Source of the DNA: Archivesica marissinica
Taxonomy: Eukaryota; Mollusca; Bivalvia; Venerida; Vesicomyidae
Direction: 5' to 3'
DNA: 64,000 nt
NCBI GenBank assembly: GCA_014843695.1
Contig: CM026403.1
Span: 51,504,233 to 51,568,232, forward strand
Shown here in pieces: positions 31,113-43,962 of the stretch. Position 1 is the stretch's first letter. Every line of letters begins with the position of its first letter. The notes below the pieces were generated by a model. The model was not told where the DNA came from and searched no databases. It was given only the letters and a program-made list of their open reading frames with translations. The position numbers and the translations under genes are program-made.

Positions 31113-32226
31113 AGTCAAAAAAGGAAGAAACTTGGTTCTAGTGTGTCCGAGGATGAATATAGGCAAATGACCACAGATGATAAACTCTTGGCTATATTCA
31201 CGGACACACAACAAAGTAAACAACACATGCTGACTATTGAACAGAAACTTGACGGTTGTTTACATTTGTCAAATAAAGTCGGTCAAATATTAACTAGGCT
31301 CGAAAATCACGAGGAAAAGCAAACCATAACTGATTATAAATCTATTGATCAAGACGCTAGACTTAGGCGAAACAATTTACTATTCACTGGTTTCGAGGAA
31401 GTGCGTCATGAAACTTGTGTTGTCAAAATAGTAAATTTCCTGCAGGAATCTCTTGGAATCATGAACGTGCCCTGCATCAACAGAGCTCATCGTCTAGGGC
31501 CTTTCAACAATAACAGAAACCGTGCCATTATTGTCAATTTCCGCGACTATGCTGACGTTGAAAACATTCTTACAAATGCAAAGAAGCTCCGTGGGTCTAA
31601 CAAGAGTATAAATAGGGACATTCCGAAGGAAATCACAGACGCTAGACGTCTTTTGTGGCCTAGGTTGAAGTCACTCATTGAAAAATACACTGACAGTAAA
31701 GTAAATCTTGTGTACCCAGCCAAAATAATCGCTGATGGCAAAGTCGTGTACGACTGGTTCCCCGACTGGGATGCGGTCATGTCGCGCCAAAGAGTGTATC
31801 CCACAGTATTGAAATATGCACTTAATATGTCAGTCAAGCGTCTCCAGCCGCAACTCGCAGCATAACCAACCATTTGACAAGTCTAGTGCTAACAACGTGT
31901 CACGTGATGAAACCAACACCACCAAGCCTGATAAAGTGTTGCCCGTAACCGCATCGCAAGGTGTTCCTTCCGTTAACTCCAAACGTGCTGAGCAAATTAA
32001 CTTTCCAGGTCGTTCACGTAGCAGATCAGCCTCTCCACCACAGCGTGGCCGGCGTATTGCCAGAGCCCACGCTCCACCACGTGCTAATCATAAAGCGCTA
32101 CGTGCCCATCCGGAATCACGTGATACCAACGACTCATTCTGTCGTCCATGGAACAATCTGGCGCCGAACGGCCCAAACCAAGCTCCTAACTCTCAACAAT
32201 GGTCAATCATCGATGAACATGCATAG
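31113..32226 (+). pseudogene. LINE ORF1 (RRM-like nucleic-acid-binding protein), frameshifted
   Basis: The first 240 or so residues contain a helical N-terminal segment (LLAIFTDTQQSKQHMLTIEQ) and an RRM-like core starting RRNNLLFTGFEE. It continues with NRAHRLGPFNNNRNRAIIVN and a C-terminal domain ending in PAKIIADGKVVYDWFPDWD. This is the organisation of L1-type ORF1 RNA-binding proteins. A frameshift near 31830-31860 separates a basic Ser/Arg-rich tail (RSRSRSASPPQRGRR), open in another frame to 32226. It would coat LINE RNA in the ribonucleoprotein particle. Confidence 0.75.
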
Positions 32227-32265
32227 GAACTCGGGGGGAACAGTGATAGCTTTGGTGATCTGAAA

Positions 32266-34437
32266 ATGTTAAGTTTGAATGTAAGCGGTTTAAAGCGCAG
32301 GTTAAATTATCCTGAATTCCTTGAACAATTGAAATTAAATTATTTTGAAAATGAAATAATTTCAATGTGCAGTATATATAAATATGTCTGTCTCGCAGGT
32401 GATGTAAATGCAAGAACATCTCAGCTCCCTAATTATATACAGTCGAACCCTTTTTTAAATGATATTTTCGAAGTTGACCAAGAAACGCAAGCGTATTTTG
32501 ATAAATATACGTTACTAGAGAAAATGAACATTCCTCTACCAAGGTCGTCTAAAGATAAGAAAACTAACGCACATGGTATGCGCATTATCAAAATTTGCAG
32601 AAATAACAATTTATTTATTATGAACGGTAGATTTGGCTCCGATGCAAATCATGGAAAATTGACATTCTGTGATAAATCGTTAATAGATTATGTCATTATT
32701 TCTGCTGAAATGTCACAATACTCTGGTTCTTTTGAAGTCTTGGACACAGACCCACTTTTCTGTGATGGTCACTGTGCTCTTGAATTCTCATTTAAAAAGG
32801 TAACACATTTTAATGGTACTGATTCAAACGACTACATAAATCACAAGAAACCACCATGGCAGTGCCGAAACGCGGATGAATTCATGACTAATATCAATCT
32901 ATGAAAACTGAACTGCATTGAAAATCAATTATTTATATACCCACACTCCAAAGAATCAATAGAAACGATTAGTGAACATTTACAGATATTGTTTTCAGAC
33001 TCAGCTAACCTGTCTTTTAAGAAACCAGTCATTTATAATACGCATTATTTAAATGCTAATAATAAAACATGGTTTGGTTCAAATTGTCATAAAGCTAGGA
33101 CACATTACCAGGATGCGAAAACAAATTTCCGAAAAAATAAAACACTTGATAATAAAATGAGACTTCAAAATGCAAGTAAACAATATAAAAGACCTATGAA
33201 TTATTATATAAACGATAACAACAATAAAAATGCAGAAAAACTTAGGAAAATGAGCACGGAGAACCCAAAACAATATTGGAAATATTTAAATAGCCTTAAA
33301 CACAAATCAAAAGCACATGAGTCACCAACCGTATCGGAATTTTATGAATACTTTAAAAGTATAAATAACCCTGAAACAGATAATGTTGACATCGACTTGA
33401 GCGAACTGTTAAATAACACAATTTCAAACGAAGTATTAAACATGGAAATAATAGAAGATGAAATCTCAAAATGCATTAAAAATTTAAACAATGGTAAGGC
33501 GTCAAGCCCTTCAGATAATATTTTAAACGAATATATAAAACACACAAAACATCTATTCTCTTAAAAAAAATTAATTAATAATGCGTGCCTTCCTTTCGAT
33601 CTAATAACAAAACTTTTTGACCATACCGTCCTCCCTATCTTAACGTATGGTTCAGAGGTTTTTGGGTTTGAATCTCTAGAAATTATTGAAAAGGTACAAT
33701 GTGAGTTTCTAAGAAAAATAACAGGTGCTCGGAAATCTACTCCAAAATATATGCTATTTGGAGAAACGGGTGTTGTACCCATATCAATTTCAATAAAATG
33801 CAGAATGATTTCATTTTGGAATAGACTGGTGTCTGGAAAAGAGTCTAAATTATCTTTCAAACTATATCAATATATGTTACATCAACCAGATATAGAATTT
33901 AAATGGCTGTCGGAAATAAAAAAGATACTCGAAACCGCTGGGCGATTGGATATCTGGCTACATCAGCCACTATTTAATGCACCAAAGTTACATAGTAGTA
34001 TTAAACAAATCTTGGTTGACCAATCCATACAGGAATGGAATTCAAAACTTCAGTTGTCAAATAAAGGGAAAATTTAGGCTAGTTTTAAAGATAGACAGTG
34101 TTTAGAGTATTATCTTAAAGCTCTACCGAAATACGAACGAGATATTATATTCAAATTCCGTACAGATAACACACATTTCCCTGTTGAAACAGGGCGCTGG
34201 GATGGGACTGCCTTTGAAGACAGGAAATGTTCTTTATGTAATAAAGATGTACTTAGTACCGGTAAACATTACCTGTTGGAATGTGACTATTTCAATGATT
34301 CAAGACAGCGCGTCTTGAATAATTTCCGCCTAGACAATACAGATTTTAATTTTAAGAGTACCATGTCATCTGTAGACAGACTTAAACAACTGAGCAAGTT
34401 TTTAGCCATTTTGCCAAAAAATGTAAGGCGAGTTTAA
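32266..34437 (+). pseudogene. LINE ORF2, internally deleted
   Basis: It starts MLSLNVSGLKRRLNYPEFLE, the first strand of an AP-endonuclease. It then jumps to CLAGDVNARTSQLPNYI and TFCDKSLIDYVIIS, so about the middle third of the endonuclease is missing. After a frameshift near 32905 a linker (NPKQYWKYLNSLK) leads to IEDEISKCIKNLNNGKASS, just before the catalytic reverse-transcriptase core. The core, including the FADD box, is absent. Sequence resumes at LFDHTVLPILTYGSEVFGFE and goes on to a C-terminal C..C...H...C knuckle (CSLCNKD...KHYLLEC). A stop interrupts it at 34076. Clade assignment is uncertain. Confidence 0.75.
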
Positions 34438-35269
34438 TGAGTCTCGTACAATACCATGTATAGCCATCATATAAAGCTCCTTATGTGTCACACAATAATT
34501 CTACATATATACTGCATACATCATGTTATTATGTGTGTTATAGCGTCATACTTTGACGCTGATACAACCTTAAATTAACATTTAAGTAGTTAAAATAAAT
34601 TCTAAGAAATACACATATAGCTACCATCATGATACGCATCTGCAATATTATACATGTATAACTATGCATAGCTTATATTAGTTTGTTGTTATTTTGTTTG
34701 TATTTCAGCATCACGATAATGGATAATTTCTTTGTATTCGTGTCATATTTCTATATGTATAAATGTAAACAGTTCCTCTCATCCAAGTAATCAGCCCGAA
34801 GTAGCGAATCGTTTCTGTATTTACTCTGAAAACCCACTGTAAACACTCGCGAAACGTGTGAACTCATGTTCATTGACGGCCGATAGTCGTATTAAAATTA
34901 CTAAGCGATCAGTCAATGAAAACACGTGGCTTCAATCATCTTCTGACGAAATGACGCCAATAATGATAGATAAACCCCTTGGCGCATTTGCAAAGTAGTA
35001 CTGTGTACATTTCTTTTGTTTGATCTAAGTTCAAACTTTATCCTATACATGTATATAGGATTTAGTTTTCTGTAGTTATAATTGATGGGGTGTAAATGTT
35101 TCAAATGCTGATCCCCCATGTACATGACGTCTCAATATCTATCTTCTTTTTCAGCAAACAAACCGGGAATAACTTTTATATTATTTCTGATTTCTATTTT
35201 GTAAAATCCCCTTATGTATTGAAAAATACCTGGGTGAAATAAAATGTTTGTTTGTTTGTTTGTTTTGTT
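34438..35269 (+). other. 3' UTR of the two-ORF LINE
   Basis: AT-rich non-coding sequence between the ORF2 stop and the (TGTT)n tail at about 35243-35269. It has no counterpart in other blocks, supporting membership of the insertion. Confidence 0.65.
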
Positions 35270-36500
35270 TATTATGGTGCGGGCCGTTGTTGTCTAATGT
35301 TGTTAATACTTGTTGCCCAAACCATTTAGTTTATCATGCTATGTATTGTATCTTTATGTGTATGTACTATTGATTTGCAATAATATATGATTAAATTAAA
35401 TTCTATTATTGCAAAGGAAAGATCATTAAAATGTTGGATTAGACTCTCTAATTCTCTTATTAAAATATTTATTGAGAACAATTCAGCTCCGTACATGGTA
35501 AGTGCTGGTCTAATAGAATAGTATATATCATTGATCAATCATCTTGGATTTACTAACTTTTTTAATGAAAACATGAACTATTTGCCTATTTTTTAGACGT
35601 CGTATCTGAGACAAAAAATTCATACAGGATTGCCATAACTCAGTGAATTCAATGTCTAAACTATGTTGCTAATTGTCATTTAAATGTGAAGCATACCTTA
35701 ATACTTTTGTGAATGACTCTTTAAGGAGGGACCTATTCCGATTTAGGCTATCTGCACATCATATGGCAATAGAAACTTGCCGATACGCAGGCATCGAGAG
35801 AAACCAATGTATTTGTAAACTTTGTAATATGAACTCAATTGAGGATGCCTATCATGTCTTATTATGTTGTCCTCTATATATTCATATGAGAAGAAAATAT
35901 TCATTTAATTATGCATGGTCTTCTTTAGGAAAATATTTGTATATAATGTCATCAACCAATCAAAAAGGATTACATAATCTTGCCAACTATATTAAAGACG
36001 CAATGAACGTGAACATATCTTTACCATGCTAACTGTTCCGTAAATTAAACTATTTTTTGTAATTGTTTGTTTTGTCTATATAAATTGAAGTTAAATGCGT
36101 GTTTAAACTTTGGAACTAATAAGTTAATCGGTTTTTTATTCCTACTTTTTTTCTCATTAATTAAGACCAATCTTTATTTGTTTTCAAGAGAAAACATCGA
36201 TAAACAAAGGTTTTCAGCAATTTTGTTTCGTATGGCTTTTATGTCGTTGCAAGAACAAACTACTATAAGTTTATACATATTTATTTTAGCTCTATTACGA
36301 AACAAGTTCTTTCAACTTATATTAATCACTCTCGATACCTCATTCCTGACGAAACATATTCTTTCAACTTATATTAATCACTCTCGATACCTCATTCCTG
36401 ATGGAATCCCTCGCCATGAAGGAGAGAGAAGAGGCAATGTGGAAATTAAATGTCTTGCCTAAGGGCACACTATTGTATAGCAGATATAACAGATAGTCAA
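35270..36500 (+). pseudogene. LINE ORF2 C-terminal relic, block 2 (right part)
   Basis: The counterpart of 20091-21170. It reads SLRRDLFRFRLSAHHMAIET and CICKLCNMNSIEDAYHVLLC near 35710-35890. Two tandem copies of the 52-bp segment lie at about 36308-36411. Confidence 0.6.
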
Positions 36501-38610
36501 GTCAATTCAGATTTTATATAATTGCCAAGTAAACTGCTTATTTACACACAAGCAGAAAAGAATGACATATGCAACATATTTACCAGTACAATATTCATTT
36601 TATAATAATGAGCTTAACAATTCATTTCATTACATTATGGTTATATATATTTGCATATTTATTATATCTGTTGTTACAATGTAACCATGGCAAAAAAAGT
36701 TGTTGTTGTTGGTTAAAAAGTGTCACTTTTCGTTGTATTTTAGCCAGGTTTCTAATTACACCTGTTTGAGCTGACTTCATAATAGTTACTAACTTTCTTA
36801 AATGATAAGATTCTATCTTAAAATACTAATTGTGATAGTATTTATGTGTATCTAGAAGCATTATTATAACTTCACTTATAATTTTTCCAGAATGGCAATG
36901 TATATTTTATAGTGATAATTTATTTTACACATGTCTGTAATATTGTATTATACATTGATGAGACGAAAATAAAGATATACTACTACTACTTACATAAGCC
37001 GTGTATAATAACGTCTGTTGTTACTATATGTGAGTATGTTGAAAACAATAATTTTACATGATGTTTTCCACAATCACTTCCAAACCCATTGAAATGTATA
37101 CAAATAATGTGACGACACTTACCTCTTTATGACACATTCAATAATATAATATAATATGTCAGTAGACTGTGATAATTTGATTATATGTGATTAGATTAGT
37201 CTCATAAGTATCATTCTGTTATAATGAATGATGTTGTGCTTTTCCACGATAATGTGTTGTGTATATGTATGTATTGTACAACGATGAGACAGAAATAAAG
37301 AATAAATCCATTCAATTGAATTTTCACTTTTCATTCTCGGAAAACAATTTTGATCTTTGCTTTCAAATTGTTGAGATTATACAGTGAATAAAGATCGATG
37401 CTTGGTGGTTGGTCCGATAAGCGAAACTTTACAAAGATTTACTTTGCTAGCGCCTTTTCTGCGTGTTGGCAAAACAATATAGTGCAGTTTTCTGTATATT
37501 ATTAATAAGCTATCGCCATGTTTATTGGGTTCAACATATGTATTCATTCATAAGGCACAGTACCTATCTATTGTATACAGAATGAAAATGGACTTAATCG
37601 AAAGCTTAAAGTGTATTTGTAGGTAGCGTGTTCCCGTGGCAATTTATTATACACATAAAAGTATAAACATTATTTATTTTTATACAACTATTACGAAACT
37701 AACATTAACGCTTATCTTATTAACTCTGGCGCTAATGGTGACTCTCCTAAAACCAGTAGTTATATAATTATATTATTGCATTCTATGTTAATTTTAAAAA
37801 TGATTGTCTACATAAAGAGCATCCATATAAGTTCTGACAACTATCCCTGCAATATCCATTTCTATATCATAAACTATTTGATATGGACTACCATTATTTG
37901 ATGTCATTACTTTGTCCGCTCATAAATCGTTTCGTATTTCTATAAAATAACATATGTTATTCATTATATGTAGCTCTAAAATGTAAATAAAACTACATAC
38001 TCCCTTGTGCTTAGAACTTTTAATAAAGTAGTAACAACTTTATTCTGTTTTAAATGTATTTATATCCTGTTTCTATGCTCCCAACAGTCGAATTCACCAT
38101 CGAGTGCGCTGCTCGTTTGCCATCTCACTTCATTATACGTACATGTTAGTTTCTAGCTACAATTAAATTCTTAATAGAATGCGTACTCCCTTATATTGGT
38201 GATGCGGAGTATTCGCCTGGGCGAGCGATATAAGTCGATTATTACACTGATATAATATTAGCAAGTACAGTAATTCCTTAGTTGAACATTTTTTATACAA
38301 TGCTCCTATTTCACTGTGAAAATCTGGTACAACATTGATACGCCAATCGATTGAAATAACTGATTCGCGCTGATAGGTTTGGATATTAAGAGGATGTTTC
38401 TTTGTTTCTGTGGATGATCGAATTATATTTCACCGAATTGACATTGGAAGCATTACTACCAAGAGTGGCACTAGCTAGTTATGTGAACTAATACCATTTG
38501 CCTAAGCAAGCACATTTCCTTTTTATTTTAATGCTGAAATGTGTTTATAATAGAAAACGATGCAACCGTGCGCTAAACTGCGCTAGAACGTCGTGTTTAG
38601 ACAACCTTAA
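36501..38610. other. Shared block sequence with two retrotransposon-like tails
   Basis: The counterpart of 21171-23152. GATGAGACGAAAATAAAG near 36957 and a similar motif near 37285. A segment of about 90 bp at 37725-37815 is absent from block 1 and present in block 3. Confidence 0.45.
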
Positions 38611-38829
38611 ATGATGTCACAAAATACCTCATGCATGACGACACTAACAGCTCGAGTCCGTTTAACGTTCGAGTTGACAACATTTCAACATGCAGCAGCT
38701 AGGTACCACACGAGCAAAGCAGTGAGAAATAAAAGGTGCTATTCCACTGGACAACCCGGTGAATTATCGTCCGAGACCGCATTTTATTGGGGCGTCCACA
38801 GCACCGAGGGTGCAACAACAAAGTTATAA
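38611..38829 (+). CDS. Small conserved ORF of unknown status, block 2
   Basis: The 72-codon counterpart of 23153-23371 with the second codon changed to Met and two further substitutions. Same stop. Function not recognised. Confidence 0.2.
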   Translation: MMSQNTSCMTTLTARVRLTFELTTFQHAAARYHTSKAVRNKRCYSTGQPGELSSETAFYWGVHSTEGATTKL

Positions 38830-39168
38830 AACGTCACAGTTTTGTGCAATACAAATGTTTACATCTGTTCGCGTTCCGTGAAACGGAAATAATGATTCGC
38901 CGCCTGCTAAAATATCTGAAACGGCCACGCACGCTCTGTCCTTTGTGACGCTTGCATGTTTTGGTACACGGTGTTGGGCAATTGCATGGAGGTCAACGGT
39001 CTGCACGATACTGGCAGTATCACTTGTAGAGTGGATCTAATTTGGTAACTGTTTGGGTTTGGGCTTGTATCCACATCGTACACTGCACATATGTTCGCCT
39101 TACGTGTTCTTGTATCGTTGTTGAACAGCACACTGGCTGGTTAAAGTCAAGTTTCTTCATAGAGATAT

Positions 39169-39370
39169 TCAGTGGAAGCTTCGATCTTCTTTAATCGCAG
39201 ACACAAGGAACTTTTCAGCTTTGCTTGACATCTGTGATGACAGTTCTTCTACAGCAAACCCTTCCAGTAGGGAGATCCATGAATAGGTACTGTCGCAACC
39301 ACTGAGAGCATTCATAGATGGGATATATGACACCAAACCATTGTCCAAACCATCGATTTCTTCGCTGTGG
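39169..39370 (-). pseudogene. Orphan terminal exon with NALSGCDST motif, block 2
   Basis: The counterpart of 23710-23911, reading HSEEIDGLDNGLVSYIPSMN and ALSGCDSTYSW. His is replaced by Asn in the signature. The frame remains open to the same stop. Confidence 0.4.
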
Positions 39371-39476
39371 CTGGAATAGAAGTACGTTTAACAACAACAG
39401 TATTGCCGTTGGTAGGGATTCTAGCATATAGGTACTTCTCCTTATCCCGAGTCTGGTCTGAACAAACCCTTCTCAC

Positions 39477-39640
39477 ATATATGTGTATGTGTGTGTATAT
39501 GTATGTGTATGTGCATGTGTGTGTATATGTGTGTGTATGTGTATATATATGTAAATATATATGTGTGCGTATATGAGAGTATATGTGTGCGTATGCGTAT
39601 GTATATATGTGTATATTTATATATATATATATATATCGAT
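39477..39640. repeat. TG/TATG microsatellite at LINE 5' end
   Basis: Alternating TATGTG, TGTGTA and TATATA runs directly inside the 5' target duplication. The same tract, longer by about 50-70 bp, begins LINE remnant C at 60070. Frames through it on both strands are artefacts of repetition. Confidence 0.9.
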
Positions 39641-39759
39641 GTATGGCATATACCGTGTTTAACTGTTCAATGCCTCCATGCATTAATGTATGGGTTCACC
39701 ATTGTAGAACTACTCAATGATGACTAGCAGTCGACCGTTTCCAAAACATACTGCCTTAT

Positions 39760-40085
39760 CTGGTATATCATAACATTACTGATATATGCGTTACTATCTC
39801 TGACCGATACTGCTTGTACATATCGCATAGTACTGGATACTGTCATACGTAATTGCATCACTTTGTTACATGTCGTTGCTTTTGTTACTGTCATATATAA
39901 TCACATGCCATTGTTGCAATTTTTACTTTCTCTTTCCGATACTGCCATACATAACCACACCACATTTATACATCTTGAACATCCTGTTACCGATACTGCC
40001 ATAATGAACCACATCACTTTGTTTTTAGCTGTACTGTCTCTTACCGATCCTTCCATACTTAATCACGTCATATTTTATCATCTTA
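39760..40085 (+). repeat. Degenerate repeats in LINE 5' UTR
   Basis: The phrase ACCGATACTGCCATACATAA and variants (ACCGATACTGCCATAATGAA, ACCGATCCTTCCATACTTAA) recur roughly every 50-60 bp, each followed by CACATCACTTT-like sequence. The repeats create a 95-codon frame (39863-40150), also open in remnant C. Tandem 5'-UTR monomers can act as promoters in LINEs, but that is inference here. Confidence 0.6.
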
Positions 40086-40425
40086 CACTCTTAGTCAACT
40101 ATAGTTCATGCTATAGCAAAACTCTTTCAAGTATACTAAGCCTATACTAATCATACCTACTATGACTATTGAACTGGTATCTTTAATGGCCATATCATTT
40201 TACTCATTGTTCACTTGCTGTGACACATGCGGAAATGGTGTTGCTGCCTGTCTACCTTCCTTCGTTTTCGTCTTCTTGTTAATTACCTACACTCGAAAGA
40301 TTCATGACGACTCTAACAGCTACTACCTCTATCCACCTTAATGTTGCGTCATTATAAACCGACTTATTTTAGCCGTCATGTTTCTTTTAACCTGGATAAA
40401 AGAATATTCCCCTATCCTATTGTAA

Positions 40426-43400
40426 AAACGCTTGACAGCAGGTGCTGCGTGTATACCACAAGTACTATTACTACTGGCTGGCGATGTAGAACTTAATCCA
40501 GGCCCAGTACCTAACCATAGTAATCATGCTACCCCATCTGATCCCTATATCAAACTAAATAACACTGGACTTAGCGTTATGCACTTAAACATACAAAGCT
40601 TGAAACCCAAAATAGATATCCTGGCCATCGAAGCTCAACCATATGACAGTTTAGTTTTCACAGAAATATGGTTAACGTCATCCACACCTAACGACGTACT
40701 ACATATCCCTAACTTTAACCTACCCTTTCAACTAGATAGAACTGGTCGACCAGGTGGCGGCGTTTCAATCTATACTCGAAACACAATACATGCTATTGAA
40801 CATAAAGATCTTATTCAACAGGATCTAGAAGCTCTATGGGTCGAAGTCTATGTCAGCCAACGCAAACTCCTGATCGGTGGTAGTTACCGCCCACCAGACG
40901 CAAACAATACACAATGGCTTAACATGGAACATAGCATTGACCTTGCCTTTAACCAACACTTCGACAACATTATCATTACTGGCGACTTCAATATAAATGT
41001 CAGCGTATCCCCAAACAACAAAATTAACAGACTTATAGATTCGTACAATGCCCACCAGCTCATTACCTCTCCAACACATTTCACCTAGCATTCTAGAACC
41101 ACCATCGACTTGCTGTTTGTCAAGAATCGCCAACATGTCCTGCAAGCCGACTATCCAACATACAGAAACCTTCTTCAGTCAACAGACTGGGAATCTATTC
41201 TCGACAGCAATGATATGAACAGTATCACAATAAATATCGCAGATTCTATAACAGCTGCAGCGTCTAGCAGCATTCCAAACAAAACTGTAACAATCAGACC
41301 AAATGACGTTCCATGGATGAATAACAATATAAGACAAATGATCGAAAAGCGAAATAAAATTCACCAAAGAGCCAAGTCAACCAACACAGTTTCATCATGG
41401 GAAGAATTCAGACACATTCGCAACGCCACAACATCCATAATCCGCAATTCCTAAGCAGAACATCAATCAGCAATCATCAAGCAAATCAATATTGAAAATA
41501 TCCTCACAAAAACATGGTTTAAACTCGCAAACAAGCTCAACAACAAAAAATCAAAATCCTCTGTAATTCCTACCCTCTTTCATAATGGCACCGAGGCATC
41601 GAACGACGCAGACAAAGCAGAATTACTCAATTCTTTCTTCTGCTCCCAGTCAACTTTTGATGATGTCAACCGTCCTATCCCAACCATGCACCATCACCCA
41701 ATTAGTTCTCTATCAGAAATATTCATTTCTACTATGGACGTGAAAGACGCTATATCGTTAGTCGACCCAGCCAAGGCTAGTGGTTCAGACAAAGTCAGCC
41801 CACGTCTAATCAAGGAGGGCTCAAAGGAACTCGCTGGTCCCTTGTCGCACCTTTTTAACTTACTTCTCTCTAACTTTACCTTCCCTCTTTCTTGGAAACA
41901 GGCAAATGTGACTCCCATCTTTAAAAAGTCTGATGCCTCCACACCGTCCAACTATAGGCCTATATCCCTACTTAAGTGTCTAGGGAAACTAATGGAGCGA
42001 TGTATACACAAACAACTCTTCAATTATGTTACATCTAACAACCTTCTCACTTTATTCCAATCTGGTTTCATAAAAGGCGATTCGACCGTCAATCAGCTGA
42101 CATATATGTACAACGATATCTGCAAAGCTCTTGACGAAGGCAAAGAAGTTCGAGCAGTCATCTGCGACATTTCGAAAGCCTTTGACAGAGTGTGGCACAT
42201 ATGTCTCCTCCATAAACTTGGTTCCATTGGCATAGCTGGTTCTCTTCTTTCTTGGTTCGAGTCCTATCTCTCTAATAGGAAACAGAGAGTCGTATTCGCA
42301 AATACCACCTCTTCTTGGGCACCAGTAAACGCTGGCGTCCCACAAGGATCGATTCTAGGCCCTCTACTGTTTCTAATCTATATAAATGACATAGTCACAG
42401 ATGTTGAAGCCAAACTACGTTTGTTTGCTGACGACACAAGCCTATATGTCATAGTCGACGATCCAGTATCCTCGGCAACACTCCTATATAGAGATCTGGC
42501 ACGTATACACTCCTGGTCCGAATCATGGTTAGTTACATTCAACCCAAACAAAACAGAGTCAGTTCTGTTCACTAGAAAACGTCGCAACTTCCTCACCCAA
42601 TCATATCTATGGATTAAAATAATATAAAACAAGTGAACAATCACAAGCACCTCGGCCTTACCTTCTCTGATGACGGATCGTGGTCTTCCCACATATCGTT
42701 AAGCAAGGCATGGCAACGAATTGGAATCTTACGATCCCTCAAATACATTCTCTCCCGCCCGATTCTCCAGCGTATGTACGTCTCTTTCATTAGAGCTCTC
42801 CTAGAATATGCAGATGTTATCTGGGACAACTGTTCCAACACATTAAGCAACGACACCGAGGCAGTGCAAAACGAAGCAGCCCGTATAGTCAGTGGTGCTA
42901 CTAAGCTTTGTAACCTCAACCGTCTCCGGAACAATCTCAACTGGGAAACCCTTGCATCGAGACGTAAAGACCATAGATGTATTCTCTTCTTTAAAATGAG
43001 GAACAATCTAACTCCCACGTTTCTTTCTGACATCATACCACAACAACCCATTCAAACCTACTCCCTACGTTCCGTTCCTGACGTCCCTTTAATACACACT
43101 AAAACGCAAGCATATGCTAATTCATTTCTTCCAGCAACCATCCGCGATTGGAACTCTCTCCCTTATGACACCCATAATTCCATAAATGTACCCGAATTTA
43201 AATCCAAACTCAGCAAGCCTAAGAAATATTCTCCCCTATACGACGTGGGAACCAGGAGGCTTCAGATTCTCCATGCTCATCTACGACTATGATGTAGTTC
43301 TTTGAATTTCGACCTCCATCGCAAAAACATTGTTGAATCGCCAAACTGTGCCTGTGGAGCAATGGAAACAGCGATGCATTACCTTACGCAGTGCCCACGA

Positions 43401-43556
43401 TACCACAATGCTCATCGCCTACTTTTGTCCAATATCCCTTGCGCACTGACAACAAATAATCTTCTGTATGGCGACGATCGTTTACCATTCAAAAACAACA
43501 AATCCATCTTTCTAACTGTCCAGGCTTACATTGCAGCTACAAAGAGGTTTGATGCA
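40426..43556 (+). pseudogene. LINE ORF2 (endonuclease plus reverse transcriptase), broken, copy B
   Basis: An ATG at 40378 is in frame but followed by TAA at 40423. After that the frame is open through VLLLLAGDVELNPGP and the endonuclease (MHLNIQSLKPKIDIL, RPGGGVSIYTRN, ITGDFNINVS). A TAG at 41086 replaces the Glu codon of copy A, and roughly 120 bp are deleted near 41144. A TAA lies at about 41453. The reverse transcriptase is well kept at 41686-42627 (SGFIKGDSTVNQL, SKAFDRVWH, GVPQGSILGPLLFLIYINDI, LFADDTSLYV). A frameshift near 42590 and a stop at 43290 precede the C-terminal CACG...HYLTQC knuckle. Family CR1/L2 group. Confidence 0.9.
40480..40506 (+). other. 2A-like ribosome-skipping motif (GDVELNPGP)
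   Basis: Identical at protein level to the motif in copy A, with one silent change (GTA for GTC). Upstream residues TAGAACIPQVLLLLA are hydrophobic and signal-peptide-like. Skipping would release a short leader from the endonuclease-reverse transcriptase polyprotein. Confidence 0.8.
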
Positions 43557-43962
43557 TGATCCGACTACCTGGTGGGTATTCCAGGTCCATCCTTCCTTTC
43601 CTGTTTGTCACAGCAACCCATTTCATTTCATCCCATTTACTAATTTTCCATACCATCCAATTCAGTTCACCACCAATTAATGCACGCATGATGACAAAAC
43701 TTGTTTCAAATCGCCCCACAAATCACAAGTACGCATACAAGCACCCAAGACCAATCGGGGCTAAAGAACCCAAGACAATGCCCGTCATGTCTCACTAACC
43801 GCTCTCAATGCTAACAACTGTATATTGTAACATCCTCATGGAAAGGAATTTACATAAGCTCTCACCTTGTTTTCCAATCCATTTCAGATATCCTGTTGTA
43901 TTTATATACCGTATATATATTGAATGAACTGAATAAAATATGTTTAAACTAACCCTTCTCAC

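Larger units (their letters stand above)
31113..35269 (+). mobile_element. Two-ORF non-LTR retrotransposon, 5'-truncated and internally deleted
   Basis: Inserted between GCATCTAT and TATTATGGTGCGGG, which are contiguous in blocks 1 and 3. Only a 3-4 bp duplication is apparent. ORF1 is open through the left junction without an initiating ATG, which fits 5' truncation. The 3' end is AAATAAAATG followed by a (TGTT)n tail. Internal deletions remove the middle of the endonuclease and the core of the reverse transcriptase. Confidence 0.85.
39477..43950 (+). mobile_element. CR1-group LINE with 2A-like motif, copy B, full length
   Basis: Flanked by a perfect 12-bp duplication AACCCTTCTCAC at 39465-39476 and 43951-43962. 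The 4474-bp insertion comprises a TG/TATG-rich 5' end, a long 5' UTR with degenerate internal repeats, ORF2 and a 3' UTR of about 390 bp ending AATAAAATATGTTTAAACT. No clear ORF1 is present. Stops and frameshifts inactivate ORF2. The unoccupied site is at 24008-24018. Confidence 0.92.
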
